In this document: positions 1 through 5,163 of the stretch, one piece after another | Layout of the letters: every line of letters starts with the position of its first letter | How positions within the stretch are numbered: the stretch's first letter is position 1 | Source of the DNA: an uncultured Myxococcales bacterium | GTDB taxonomy: Bacteria; Myxococcota_A; Polyangia; Polyangiales; Polyangiaceae | DNA: 8,169 nt | NCBI GenBank assembly: GCA_937998045.1 | Contig: CALKVG010000484.1 | Coordinates: 1 to 8,169 of the forward strand | Direction: 5' to 3' | Notes under the pieces: generated by a model | Database searches by the model: none | The model's input: the letters and a program-made list of their open reading frames with translations, nothing else | Told to the model about the DNA's origin: nothing | Translations under genes and position numbers: made by a program

Positions 1-828
1 ATCGCGGTGTACCTCGCGGCGACGCACGGCAAAGAGAGCACCGACGACGCGCAGATCCAGGCAGACGTCGTGCAGCTCGCGCCGCGCGTCGCGGGGCCGG
101 TCGTCCGCGTCCTCGTGCAGGACAACGCCCACGTCCGCGCCGGCGACCCGATCGTCGAGATCGACGACGCCGACTACGTGGTTCGGGTCCGACAAGCGGA
201 GGCGGACCTGACCGCCGCCGAGGCGGCCGTGGCGCACGCAGAGCCTCAGGCTCGGCAGAGCGATCTCGATCTGGCGCGGGCACGCCGGCTGGGAGCCCAG
301 GGGGCGATCCCGCAGCAGGACCTCGAAAGGGCCGAAGTATCGGCTCGCACCAGTCGCTCGTCGTTGCGTCAGTCACAAGCGAACCTGGCCGCGTCCAGGG
401 CGTCGCTCGCACTCGCCAAGCTGCAGCTGGGCTATACGAAGGTCGTCGCGCCCGACGACGGGACGGTGTCCGACTTGACGGCCCGCGTCGGTCGGATCCT
501 CGCCGCGGAGCAGCCCTTCGCGCAGTTCGTCCCCGATCACGCGTACGTCGTCGCAAACTTCAAGGAGACCCAGACCGGCCGGATGCGCCCGGGACAGCGC
601 GCCTCGATTTCGATCGACGCGTACTCGCGTCGATCGTTCGACGGACGGGTCGAGAGCCTGGCAGCCGGCACCGGCGCCCAGTTCTCGCTTCTGCCGCCGA
701 ACAACGCGACAGGCAACTTCGTCAAGGTCGTTCAGCGCGTACCCGTCCGCATCGCCTTCGACGAGTTGCCGCGCGGCGTCGCCCTCCGCGCCGGGCTGTC
801 CGCGAATGTCACCGTGGACGTCCGCTGA
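1..828 (+). CDS. EmrA/HlyD-family membrane fusion protein, 5' partial
   Basis: This is the periplasmic adaptor of a tripartite efflux pump, linking an inner-membrane transporter (usually an MFS protein of the EmrB/DHA2 type) to a TolC-like outer-membrane channel. The frame is open to the left edge, so the cytoplasmic N-terminus and most of the single membrane anchor are missing. What remains (275 residues) starts just before the typical STDDAQ motif (window residues about 13-18). A first lipoyl half follows (about 23-54, VAPRVAG-like), then an Ala/Gln/Arg-rich helical hairpin (about 60-142), the second lipoyl half (APDDGTVSDLTARVG, about 150-164) and the beta-barrel (VVANFKETQ). The C-terminal FSLLPPNNATGNFVKVVQR stretch is characteristic of EmrA. 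The GTG at position 7 is probably not the true start. The stop (826-828) converges on the next gene with no obvious terminator. Transporter partner and substrate lie outside the window and are unknown. Confidence 0.9.
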   Translation: MAVYLAATHGKESTDDAQIQADVVQLAPRVAGPVVRVLVQDNAHVRAGDPIVEIDDADYVVRVRQAEADLTAAEAAVAHAEPQARQSDLDLARARRLGAQGAIPQQDLERAEVSARTSRSSLRQSQANLAASRASLALAKLQLGYTKVVAPDDGTVSDLTARVGRILAAEQPFAQFVPDHAYVVANFKETQTGRMRPGQRASISIDAYSRRSFDGRVESLAAGTGAQFSLLPPNNATGNFVKVVQRVPVRIAFDELPRGVALRAGLSANVTVDVR

Positions 829-842
829 GCCGGGACGGCGCC
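829..842. other. Short convergent junction
   Basis: Fourteen nucleotides separate the stop of the efflux adaptor (+) from the stop of the ArsA-like gene (-). There is no hairpin with a T tract on either side, so transcripts from both directions may run into each other or end by a Rho-type mechanism. It marks the boundary between the efflux genes and the housekeeping run. Confidence 0.7.
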
Positions 843-1997
843 CTACACTCCGCCCTTCATCAGCTTCTCGGCGACTTCGCCGAGCGAGCGCAGGTCGTGC
901 ACGTCGGTCGGAAGCTCCGGCACGCGAACGATCGGGACGCCGCCGGTGCCCGCCTTCGTCAGCTCCGAGACGTGTACCGAGTCTAGAGCCGCGAGGCGCA
1001 CGGCATCCCCGAACGCTTGCAGCACACGCGCCGGACCGTCGTCCTCGAGCGCGACACCCCGCGACGCGAGGGCGTCCGCCGCATCGCGCTCCGTGAGCGC
1101 CGCATCGGCGCCGGGGGGCTGCAGCCGGAACCGATTCACCACAAACGCTCCCCGCGGCATCCGCGACGACGCGAGCCTGTCGCTGAAGAAGAGCACCTCC
1201 TCGATGTTCATGGGCGCGGGGCTCGTGACGAGGACGAAAGACACCTCGGGCGATCGCAGCGCGGCCTCGACCATCGCTGCGCGTTGCTTGAACCCGCCGA
1301 AGAGCGCGTTGAGCTCGGTGATGAACTCGGCCATCGACGCCAGAAAGCCCCCGCCCGTGATGCGGCCGAGCGCGCGCAGGACGACGGCCGCGGACCGCGC
1401 GAGGAGATTGAGCGAGACCTTCCCGGTGGACTCGAACGCCTGCACGAACCATCTCATCGTGGCCGAGTCGATGGCCTCTGCCAGACGCTCGGGCGCGTCC
1501 AGAAAGTCGAGCGCGTTCGCCGTGGGCGGAGTGTCCAGCACGACGAGATCGAACCGCGGATCGCTCTGGACGCTCACGAGCTTCTCCATGGCCATGTACT
1601 CTTGCGTCCCTGCCAGCGACGTCGACACGTACCGGTATAGCTTGTTGTCCAGCAGGCGGCGGGCGTGCTCCGGCGACGGGGAGTGCCTCTCGACGAGCTC
1701 GTCGAACGTCTTCTTCGTGTCGAGCATCATCGCCGTCAGCGAACCCTTCATCGGCAGCCCGGCGCGCGCGAAGAGCTCGGGAGCGATGGCCTGCTCCTCG
1801 GTCGACATGGTCTGCAGGCCCAGCGCCTGGGCGAGCCGCTTCGCGGGGTCGATCGTCAGGCACAGGACGCGACGCCCTCGCTGCGCGGCGGCAACAGCGA
1901 GCGCCGCGGCGGTGGTGGTCTTTCCGACGCCGCCCGCACCCACGGCCACGAGCACTCGACGCGTCATCACGAGCTGGTCGAGCGTCTCGGCGGGCAT
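843..1997 (-). CDS. ArsA-like P-loop ATPase, single domain, function unknown
   Basis: 384 residues from ATG 1997; an in-frame ATG at 1967 (10 residues later, just before the first beta strand) is an alternative. The P-loop GAGGVGKTT lies at residues 20-28, the nucleotide-sensing TIDPAKRLAQALG at about 48-60, and the switch II-like VLDTPPTANALDFLDAP at 153-169. AMMLDTKKTFDEL (89-101) and AGTQEYMAMEKL (129-140) match, from memory, ArsA-related ATPases common in actinobacteria and myxobacteria. It has one ATPase domain, whereas ArsA of arsenite pumps has two, and only one cysteine (C46), so neither the arsenite-binding cysteines nor the Get3 zinc CxxC is present. Arsenite efflux or tail-anchored protein insertion is therefore unlikely. 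The signature lysine of the deviant Walker A (KGG) is replaced by alanine. It lies 44 nt downstream of dnaB on the same strand and may be co-transcribed; a weak GGAGAG sits 18 nt before the ATG. Family assignment is firm, cellular role unknown. Confidence 0.85.
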   Translation of the reverse strand: MPAETLDQLVMTRRVLVAVGAGGVGKTTTAAALAVAAAQRGRRVLCLTIDPAKRLAQALGLQTMSTEEQAIAPELFARAGLPMKGSLTAMMLDTKKTFDELVERHSPSPEHARRLLDNKLYRYVSTSLAGTQEYMAMEKLVSVQSDPRFDLVVLDTPPTANALDFLDAPERLAEAIDSATMRWFVQAFESTGKVSLNLLARSAAVVLRALGRITGGGFLASMAEFITELNALFGGFKQRAAMVEAALRSPEVSFVLVTSPAPMNIEEVLFFSDRLASSRMPRGAFVVNRFRLQPPGADAALTERDAADALASRGVALEDDGPARVLQAFGDAVRLAALDSVHVSELTKAGTGGVPIVRVPELPTDVHDLRSLGEVAEKLMKGGV

Positions 1998-2028
1998 ATC
2001 AAGCGAGCGTCGCGACTCTCCAATCACG

Positions 2029-2037
2029 GGCTTAGCA
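2029..2037 (-). promoter_or_regulatory. Extended -10-like motif TGCTAAGCC before the ArsA-like gene
   Basis: On the minus strand TGCTAAGCC lies just after the dnaB stop and 31 nt before the ATG at 1997. It shares the TGCTA core with motifs before rpsF and rplY. A start site about 7 nt downstream would give a leader of about 25 nt. No -35 match was found. The resemblance to an extended -10 (TGnTA) is the only support. Confidence 0.25.
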
Positions 2038-2052
2038 CGACCTACTGGTCGT
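2037..2052 (-). other. Inverted repeat spanning the dnaB stop codon
   Basis: ACGACC and GGTCGT form a perfect 6-bp stem around a 4-nt loop that contains the dnaB stop codon. On the transcript no U tract follows, so it is not a standard intrinsic terminator. It could slow RNA decay or polymerase at the dnaB end, or be chance. Confidence 0.35.
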
Positions 2053-3529
2053 ACTCCTCGTATTCGCCGTCGGCGAGGTTGTCGAACCGGGTGTACTGCG
2101 CGTCGAACCGCACCTTGACGGTGTCCGTCGGCCCGTTGCGTTGCTTGGCGACGATGAGCTCCGCCACGTTCCGCTCGGTGGCTTCCTTGTTGTAGTACTC
2201 GTCGCGATAGATGAAGCAGATGTTGTCGGCGTCCTGCTCGATGGCGCCCGACTCGCGCAAGTCCGAAAGCTGGGGGCGCTTGCTCTTTTCGCTGCGCGTC
2301 TCGACGGCGCGATTCAGCTGACTGAGGGCGATCACCGGAATGCTCAGCTCCTTGGCGAGCTGCTTCATCCCGCGCGAGATCTCGCTGATCTCTTGCTCGC
2401 GGGAGGCCGCGTTCTCGCGCCCCCTCATCAGCTGCAGGTAGTCGACGATGACCAGCCCGATACGCTGCTTCTTCTCGCCATCGCGGCTCGTCTCGTCGAC
2501 GCGGTCGAAGTCGGCCTGCAGGCGCCGCACCTTCGAACGCAGCTCGAGGATCGACAGGGCCGGAGTGTCGTCGACCCACACGTTCAGGCTCCCGAGGTGC
2601 GACGCCGCCTGCGTCAGCTTGCTCCAGTCACTCGGCGTGAGCATGCCGGTGCGCACCTTGCTCACGTCCACCTTGGCCTCAGCGCACAGCATGCGGTTGA
2701 CGATCTGCTCGCGGGGCATCTCGAGCGAGAAGACGACGACCCCGAAGCCGGACTGCTCCCAGCGCTCGTTCGGATCGCGCGCGCTCTCCAGCTGCTGCGG
2801 GCTGGCGACGTTCACCGCCATGTTGAGGACGAGGCTCGTCTTTCCCATGCCCGGACGCGCCGCCACGATCGTCAGCTCGCCGTCGTGCAGCCCGCTCGTG
2901 ATGCGATCGTAGCGGTCGAAGCCGGTGGGAATGCCGGTGATGCGCGCGCCGCGCGCGTTCGCGCGCTCGATGCGCTTGAACGTCTCCCGCATCACATCGC
3001 GCAGCGCATGAACGCTGCTCGACTCGCGCGTCCGCGCAATGTCGTACACGGCCTGCTCGGCCGAGTCGATGAACTGCTGCGCGTCTCCATACCCGCAGTA
3101 GCCCTGCGCCGTGACGCGCTGGCACGCGAGAATCAGCTGCCGGATCCGCCACTTCTCGTGGATTGTCTTCCCGTAGGCGGCCACGTTCGCTATGGCCGGC
3201 GCGGCGTTCAGGATCTCCGTCAGGTACGCCATCCCCCCGACCTGGGCGAGCCGGTCGCGATCGCGAAGCCATGTCGCGACCTGCACGACGTCGACCGGCT
3301 TCCCCGCGACCGAGAGCTCCGTGCAGGCTTCGTACACGCGGCGGTGCGCCTCGGAGTAGAAGTGCTCCGGACGCAGGAACTCGTTGACCTTGTCGAAGGC
3401 GAGCCTGTCGACCAGCACGGCGGAGAGAACCGCCGCCTCGGCGTCCAGATCGTGCGGCGGAACGCGCGCCTCAACGGTCATCGGCGCCTCGTCCCGAGGT
3501 TGTCCGAAGACGACTCGCAGCTTGTCCAC
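2042..3529 (-). CDS. dnaB: Replicative DNA helicase DnaB
   Basis: Hexameric 5'-3' helicase that unwinds DNA at the replication fork and recruits primase. The N-terminal domain begins at VPPHDLDAEAAVL (residues about 23-35). The RecA-like motor has Walker A ARPGMGKTS (224-232), FSLEMP with the catalytic-type glutamate (about 267-272), Walker B VIVDYLQL (360-367), SQLNRAVETR (403-412) and FIYRDEYY (439-446). I chose GTG 3529 (495 residues) because a full GGAGG (3538-3542) lies 8 nt upstream, and because about 20 residues before VPPH is normal for the family. ATG 3481 (479 residues), with GAGG 5 nt upstream, is the alternative; the open frame further upstream runs through two hairpins and is not coding. 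Compared with E. coli DnaB there are extra hydrophilic residues after the P-loop helix (about 242-262) and before Walker B (about 342-356). No intein interrupts it. It follows rplI by 98 nt, as in many bacteria. Confidence 0.97.
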   Translation of the reverse strand: MDKLRVVFGQPRDEAPMTVEARVPPHDLDAEAAVLSAVLVDRLAFDKVNEFLRPEHFYSEAHRRVYEACTELSVAGKPVDVVQVATWLRDRDRLAQVGGMAYLTEILNAAPAIANVAAYGKTIHEKWRIRQLILACQRVTAQGYCGYGDAQQFIDSAEQAVYDIARTRESSSVHALRDVMRETFKRIERANARGARITGIPTGFDRYDRITSGLHDGELTIVAARPGMGKTSLVLNMAVNVASPQQLESARDPNERWEQSGFGVVVFSLEMPREQIVNRMLCAEAKVDVSKVRTGMLTPSDWSKLTQAASHLGSLNVWVDDTPALSILELRSKVRRLQADFDRVDETSRDGEKKQRIGLVIVDYLQLMRGRENAASREQEISEISRGMKQLAKELSIPVIALSQLNRAVETRSEKSKRPQLSDLRESGAIEQDADNICFIYRDEYYNKEATERNVAELIVAKQRNGPTDTVKVRFDAQYTRFDNLADGEYEEYDQ

Positions 3530-3537
3530 AACCGCTA

Positions 3538-3542
3538 CCTCC
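3538..3542 (-). promoter_or_regulatory. Consensus ribosome binding site of dnaB
   Basis: GGAGG on the minus strand, 8 nt before GTG 3529. It is the strongest Shine-Dalgarno in the gap and decides the dnaB start in favour of GTG 3529 over ATG 3481. Confidence 0.75.
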
Positions 3543-3548
3543 AAATGA

Positions 3549-3582
3549 CGCGCGCCCCGGCTCGAACAAGCCAGGGCGCGCG
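3549..3582 (-). promoter_or_regulatory. Strong stem-loop immediately before the dnaB ribosome binding site
   Basis: Positions 3549-3562 pair with 3569-3582: 14 positions with a single C/A mismatch (3558/3573), closing a 6-nt loop. The stem is nearly all G/C. On the transcript it is followed by GTCATTT and then the GGAGG of dnaB. The short T run is too weak for a convincing intrinsic terminator, so partial termination, mRNA processing or translational control of dnaB are all possible. Confidence 0.6.
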
Positions 3583-3591
3583 GAGAGCTCA

Positions 3592-3612
3592 GCCTGGGCA
3601 CGACGCCCAGGC
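3592..3612 (-). promoter_or_regulatory. Second stem-loop in the rplI-dnaB gap
   Basis: GCCTGGGC (3592-3599) and GCCCAGGC (3605-3612) form a perfect 8-bp stem with a 5-nt loop, 15 nt after the rplI stop. It is the first of two tandem hairpins between rplI and dnaB. No U tract follows on the minus strand. Confidence 0.55.
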
Positions 3613-3618
3613 CGCTTT

Positions 3619-3627
3619 CTTATCGCA
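3619..3627 (-). promoter_or_regulatory. Promoter-like TGCGATAAG after rplI
   Basis: Directly after the rplI stop the minus strand reads TGCGATAAG; GATAAG matches the -10 consensus TATAAT at four of six positions. A start here would give dnaB its own leader of roughly 80 nt containing both hairpins. No -35 match was established. Confidence 0.25.
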
Positions 3628-4152
3628 CTACTTCGCGACGACTTCCACCTTGAGCGTCGCCGTTACGTCGGCGACGAGCTTCACCGGGATCTCGTAGGTG
3701 CCCACGCTCTTTATCGGCTCGGCGAGCTGAATGTGCTTTCTGAGATGGTTGCCGATACTCTCCACCCCGCCCTCGGCTGCGGGTGGCCCACCCGCTGCGC
3801 CCGCTCCCCCGAGCAGCGAGGAGAGCGCCTTCAGCGCGGCGTTCGCGATGTCCTTCGATGTGACCGACCCGAAGAGACGGCCGTCTTCGCCGGCCTTCTG
3901 GGTGATCGTGAGCGCCAGCGCGCTCAGCTTCGCCGCCAGCTCGCGCGATTCCTTCTTGAACTTCTCGGCGCGCGCGAGCGCGACGGACTTCTCGTGCTCG
4001 ATCCGGCGAACGGCCGCTGAGGTGGCCGGCACGGCCAGCTGGCGCGGAAGCAAGTAGTTGCGCGCGAAGCCGGGGCGAACCCGCACGAGCTCTCCGCTCT
4101 TGCCGACCTTGTCGACGTCTTGCTGCAGGATGACCTGGATGTTGGCAGGCAT
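3628..4152 (-). CDS. rplI: 50S ribosomal protein L9 (bL9)
   Basis: bL9 binds 23S rRNA near the L1 stalk base and helps maintain reading frame. The N-terminal domain is canonical (IQVILQQDVDKVGKSG, residues 5-20; PGFARNYLLPRQLAVPAT, 27-44). The long connecting helix spans about 45-80, and the C-terminal domain contains KAGEDGRLFGSVTSKDIA (86-103) and HIQLAEPIKSVGTYEI (140-155). At 174 residues it is about 25 longer than E. coli L9. The excess is a Gly/Ala/Pro-rich insertion (about 109-132, around LLGGAGAAGGPPAAEGG) in the C-terminal domain, between the first helix and the HLRKHI segment. The ATG lies 9 nt after the rpsR stop with only a weak GAGAG before it, so translation is probably coupled to rpsR. 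Confidence 0.97.
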   Translation of the reverse strand: MPANIQVILQQDVDKVGKSGELVRVRPGFARNYLLPRQLAVPATSAAVRRIEHEKSVALARAEKFKKESRELAAKLSALALTITQKAGEDGRLFGSVTSKDIANAALKALSSLLGGAGAAGGPPAAEGGVESIGNHLRKHIQLAEPIKSVGTYEIPVKLVADVTATLKVEVVAK

Positions 4153-4161
4153 GGCGGGCTC

Positions 4162-4452
4162 TCAGATCGTGTTCGTGATCGTGAAGGGCAGGAGCGCGAT
4201 GTTGCGGGCGCGCTTGACCGCGAGCTGGACCTTGCGCTGATGACGGGCGCAATTGCCGCTGATTCTGCGCGGGACGATCTTCCCGCGCTCGGTGATGAAG
4301 TACTTCAGAGCCTGCGGGTCCTTGTAGTCGATGACCAGCGCCTTGTCCGTGCAGTACTTGCAGACGCGCTTCTTTCCGCCGCGGCGGCGGCCAATCTCGG
4401 CGTTGAGATCCGGACCTCGGTTGATGTCCTTGTCGTCGTCCATCATTGCCAT
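4162..4452 (-). CDS. rpsR: 30S ribosomal protein S18 (bS18), cysteine-containing form
   Basis: bS18 forms a heterodimer with bS6 on the platform of the 30S subunit. The core is well conserved: IDYKDPQALKYFITERGKIVPRR (41-63) and HQRKVQLAVKRARNIALLPF (71-90). It has C31-x2-C34 and C68-x2-H71, the pattern of the zinc-ribbon (C+) form of S18 also found in mycobacteria; E. coli and B. subtilis have lost most of these ligands. Zinc binding is inferred. The N-terminus is an acidic stretch (MAMMDDDKD) followed by a basic RRRGGKKR run. ATG codons occur at residues 1, 3 and 4; the first is favoured by GGAGG 8 nt upstream. That site lies inside the 3' end of rpsF, whose stop is 3 nt upstream, so translational coupling is expected. 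No ssb separates rpsF and rpsR, unlike in many other bacteria. Confidence 0.97.
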   Translation of the reverse strand: MAMMDDDKDINRGPDLNAEIGRRRGGKKRVCKYCTDKALVIDYKDPQALKYFITERGKIVPRRISGNCARHQRKVQLAVKRARNIALLPFTITNTI

Positions 4453-4455
4453 GGA

Positions 4456-5055
4456 TCAGCCCTCCTCTCCTTCGCCGGACTCTTTTTCCGAGGCGCCGGC
4501 CTCGCCCTTGACCGCCTCGACCTCGGGCTCGGGGCCCTCGGACTCGAAGTCCTCGCCGTCCTCGGGGTGCCGCGCGCGCGGGGCCTCGGGTCCCGTGTCG
4601 ACGAGGCCGAGCTGCTTCTCGCGGGAGTCTTCCTTCTCCTCCTCGGGGGGGAGCTCCAGCTTGCCGAGCTTGAGCTCCTCGGGGTCGATCTGCAGGGAGG
4701 CGAAATCGACTTCGTCGCTGGATTGGACGGTCATGAACTTCATGACCGAGTCCTGCAGCTTCAGGTTGCGCTCGACCTCTGCGACGAGGCCGCCGCCGCC
4801 AACGTACTTCAGGTACACGTAGACGCCGCGGCGCTGTTTGCGCACGGGATACGCGAGCTTGCGGCGGCCCCAGGCCTCGACCTTCACGAGCTTGCCGCGC
4901 TCGCGCTCGACGGCCTCGGCGACGCGACTCTGCACGCGCTCGGCGGCCTCGACGTCGACGTCGGACCTCAGGATGTAGATGGTCTCGTATTCCTTCGGGT
5001 GCGCTTGCGCCTGCGCGGGCGGCCGCGCAGAGGCGGACGGGGTCGTGACGTTCAC
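4456..5055 (-). CDS. rpsF: 30S ribosomal protein S6 (bS6) with long acidic tail
   Basis: bS6 pairs with bS18 during assembly of the 30S platform. The ferredoxin-like core spans about residues 20-110 (KEYETIYILRSDVD, then AWGRRKLAYPVRKQRRGVYV, then NLKLQDSVMKFMTV). A short Ala/Pro/Gln-rich N-terminal extension (2-19) precedes it. The last about 90 residues (111-199) form a hydrophilic tail rich in Glu, Asp, Pro and Gly, ending GEGEEG, with no recognisable fold; at 199 residues the protein is well above the usual 95-135. The start is GTG 5055, supported by AGGAG 7 nt upstream and by the position of the core. The codons for the final Glu-Glu-Gly contain the Shine-Dalgarno of rpsR. The 108-nt gap from pth holds a promoter-like element and a small hairpin. 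Confidence 0.96.
   Translation of the reverse strand: MNVTTPSASARPPAQAQAHPKEYETIYILRSDVDVEAAERVQSRVAEAVERERGKLVKVEAWGRRKLAYPVRKQRRGVYVYLKYVGGGGLVAEVERNLKLQDSVMKFMTVQSSDEVDFASLQIDPEELKLGKLELPPEEEKEDSREKQLGLVDTGPEAPRARHPEDGEDFESEGPEPEVEAVKGEAGASEKESGEGEEG
4460..4465 (-). promoter_or_regulatory. rpsR ribosome binding site inside the rpsF coding end
   Basis: GGAGGG on the minus strand covers the last codons of rpsF (Glu-Gly) and lies 7-8 nt before the rpsR ATG at 4452. With only 3 nt between stop and start, this arrangement favours translational coupling of bS6 and bS18, which act as a 1:1 complex. Confidence 0.75.
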
Positions 5056-5062
5056 TTGTCTT

Positions 5063-5067
5063 CTCCT
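5063..5067 (-). promoter_or_regulatory. Ribosome binding site deciding the rpsF GTG start
   Basis: AGGAG on the minus strand, 7 nt before GTG 5055. It supports the GTG start and inclusion of the short N-terminal extension of bS6. Confidence 0.7.
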
Positions 5068-5103
5068 GGGCTGGTCCTGCCTGCGAGGGCGGGAACGCGG
5101 GCC

Positions 5104-5123
5104 CGTGGGACGAGATGCCCACG
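5104..5123 (-). promoter_or_regulatory. Small hairpin in the rpsF leader
   Basis: CGTGGG (5104-5109) and CCCACG (5118-5123) make a 6-bp stem with an 8-nt loop, about 50 nt before the rpsF start. bS6:bS18 is known to bind a structured element in rpsF leaders in many bacteria. I cannot confirm that this hairpin carries the conserved nucleotides of that element, so assignment as an autoregulatory site is tentative. Confidence 0.3.
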
Positions 5124-5137
5124 AGCGAGGGGCAGCC

Positions 5138-5146
5138 TTGTTAGCA
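5138..5146 (-). promoter_or_regulatory. Extended -10-like motif TGCTAACAA before rpsF
   Basis: TGCTAACAA on the minus strand, 83 nt before the rpsF GTG. The TGn spacing fits an extended -10 element, which can work without a good -35; none was seen. A start about 7 nt downstream would place the 5104-5123 hairpin in the leader. The same TGCTA core recurs before rplY and the ArsA-like gene. Confidence 0.35.
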
Positions 5147-5163
5147 CACTGAGCGACGGCGAG

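Noticed and set aside
835..843. GGCGCC palindrome at the convergent junction as a bidirectional terminator
   Set aside because: Only 6 bp with no loop and no flanking A/T tracts.
843..1997. Arsenic resistance (arsA) gene
   Set aside because: Single ATPase domain, only one cysteine, no arsB, arsD or arsR nearby; only the ATPase fold is shared.
2042..3529. Intein in dnaB, which is a common host gene
   Set aside because: Walker A, Walker B and downstream motifs are contiguous at normal spacing; only short hydrophilic insertions are seen.
3530..3601. N-terminal extension of DnaB up to 3601
   Set aside because: It would cross the two hairpins and the consensus GGAGG, and its residues do not resemble DnaB.
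3592..3612. Intrinsic terminator between rplI and dnaB
   Set aside because: The stem is strong but no U tract follows on the transcribed strand; the T-rich stretch is on the other, untranscribed side.
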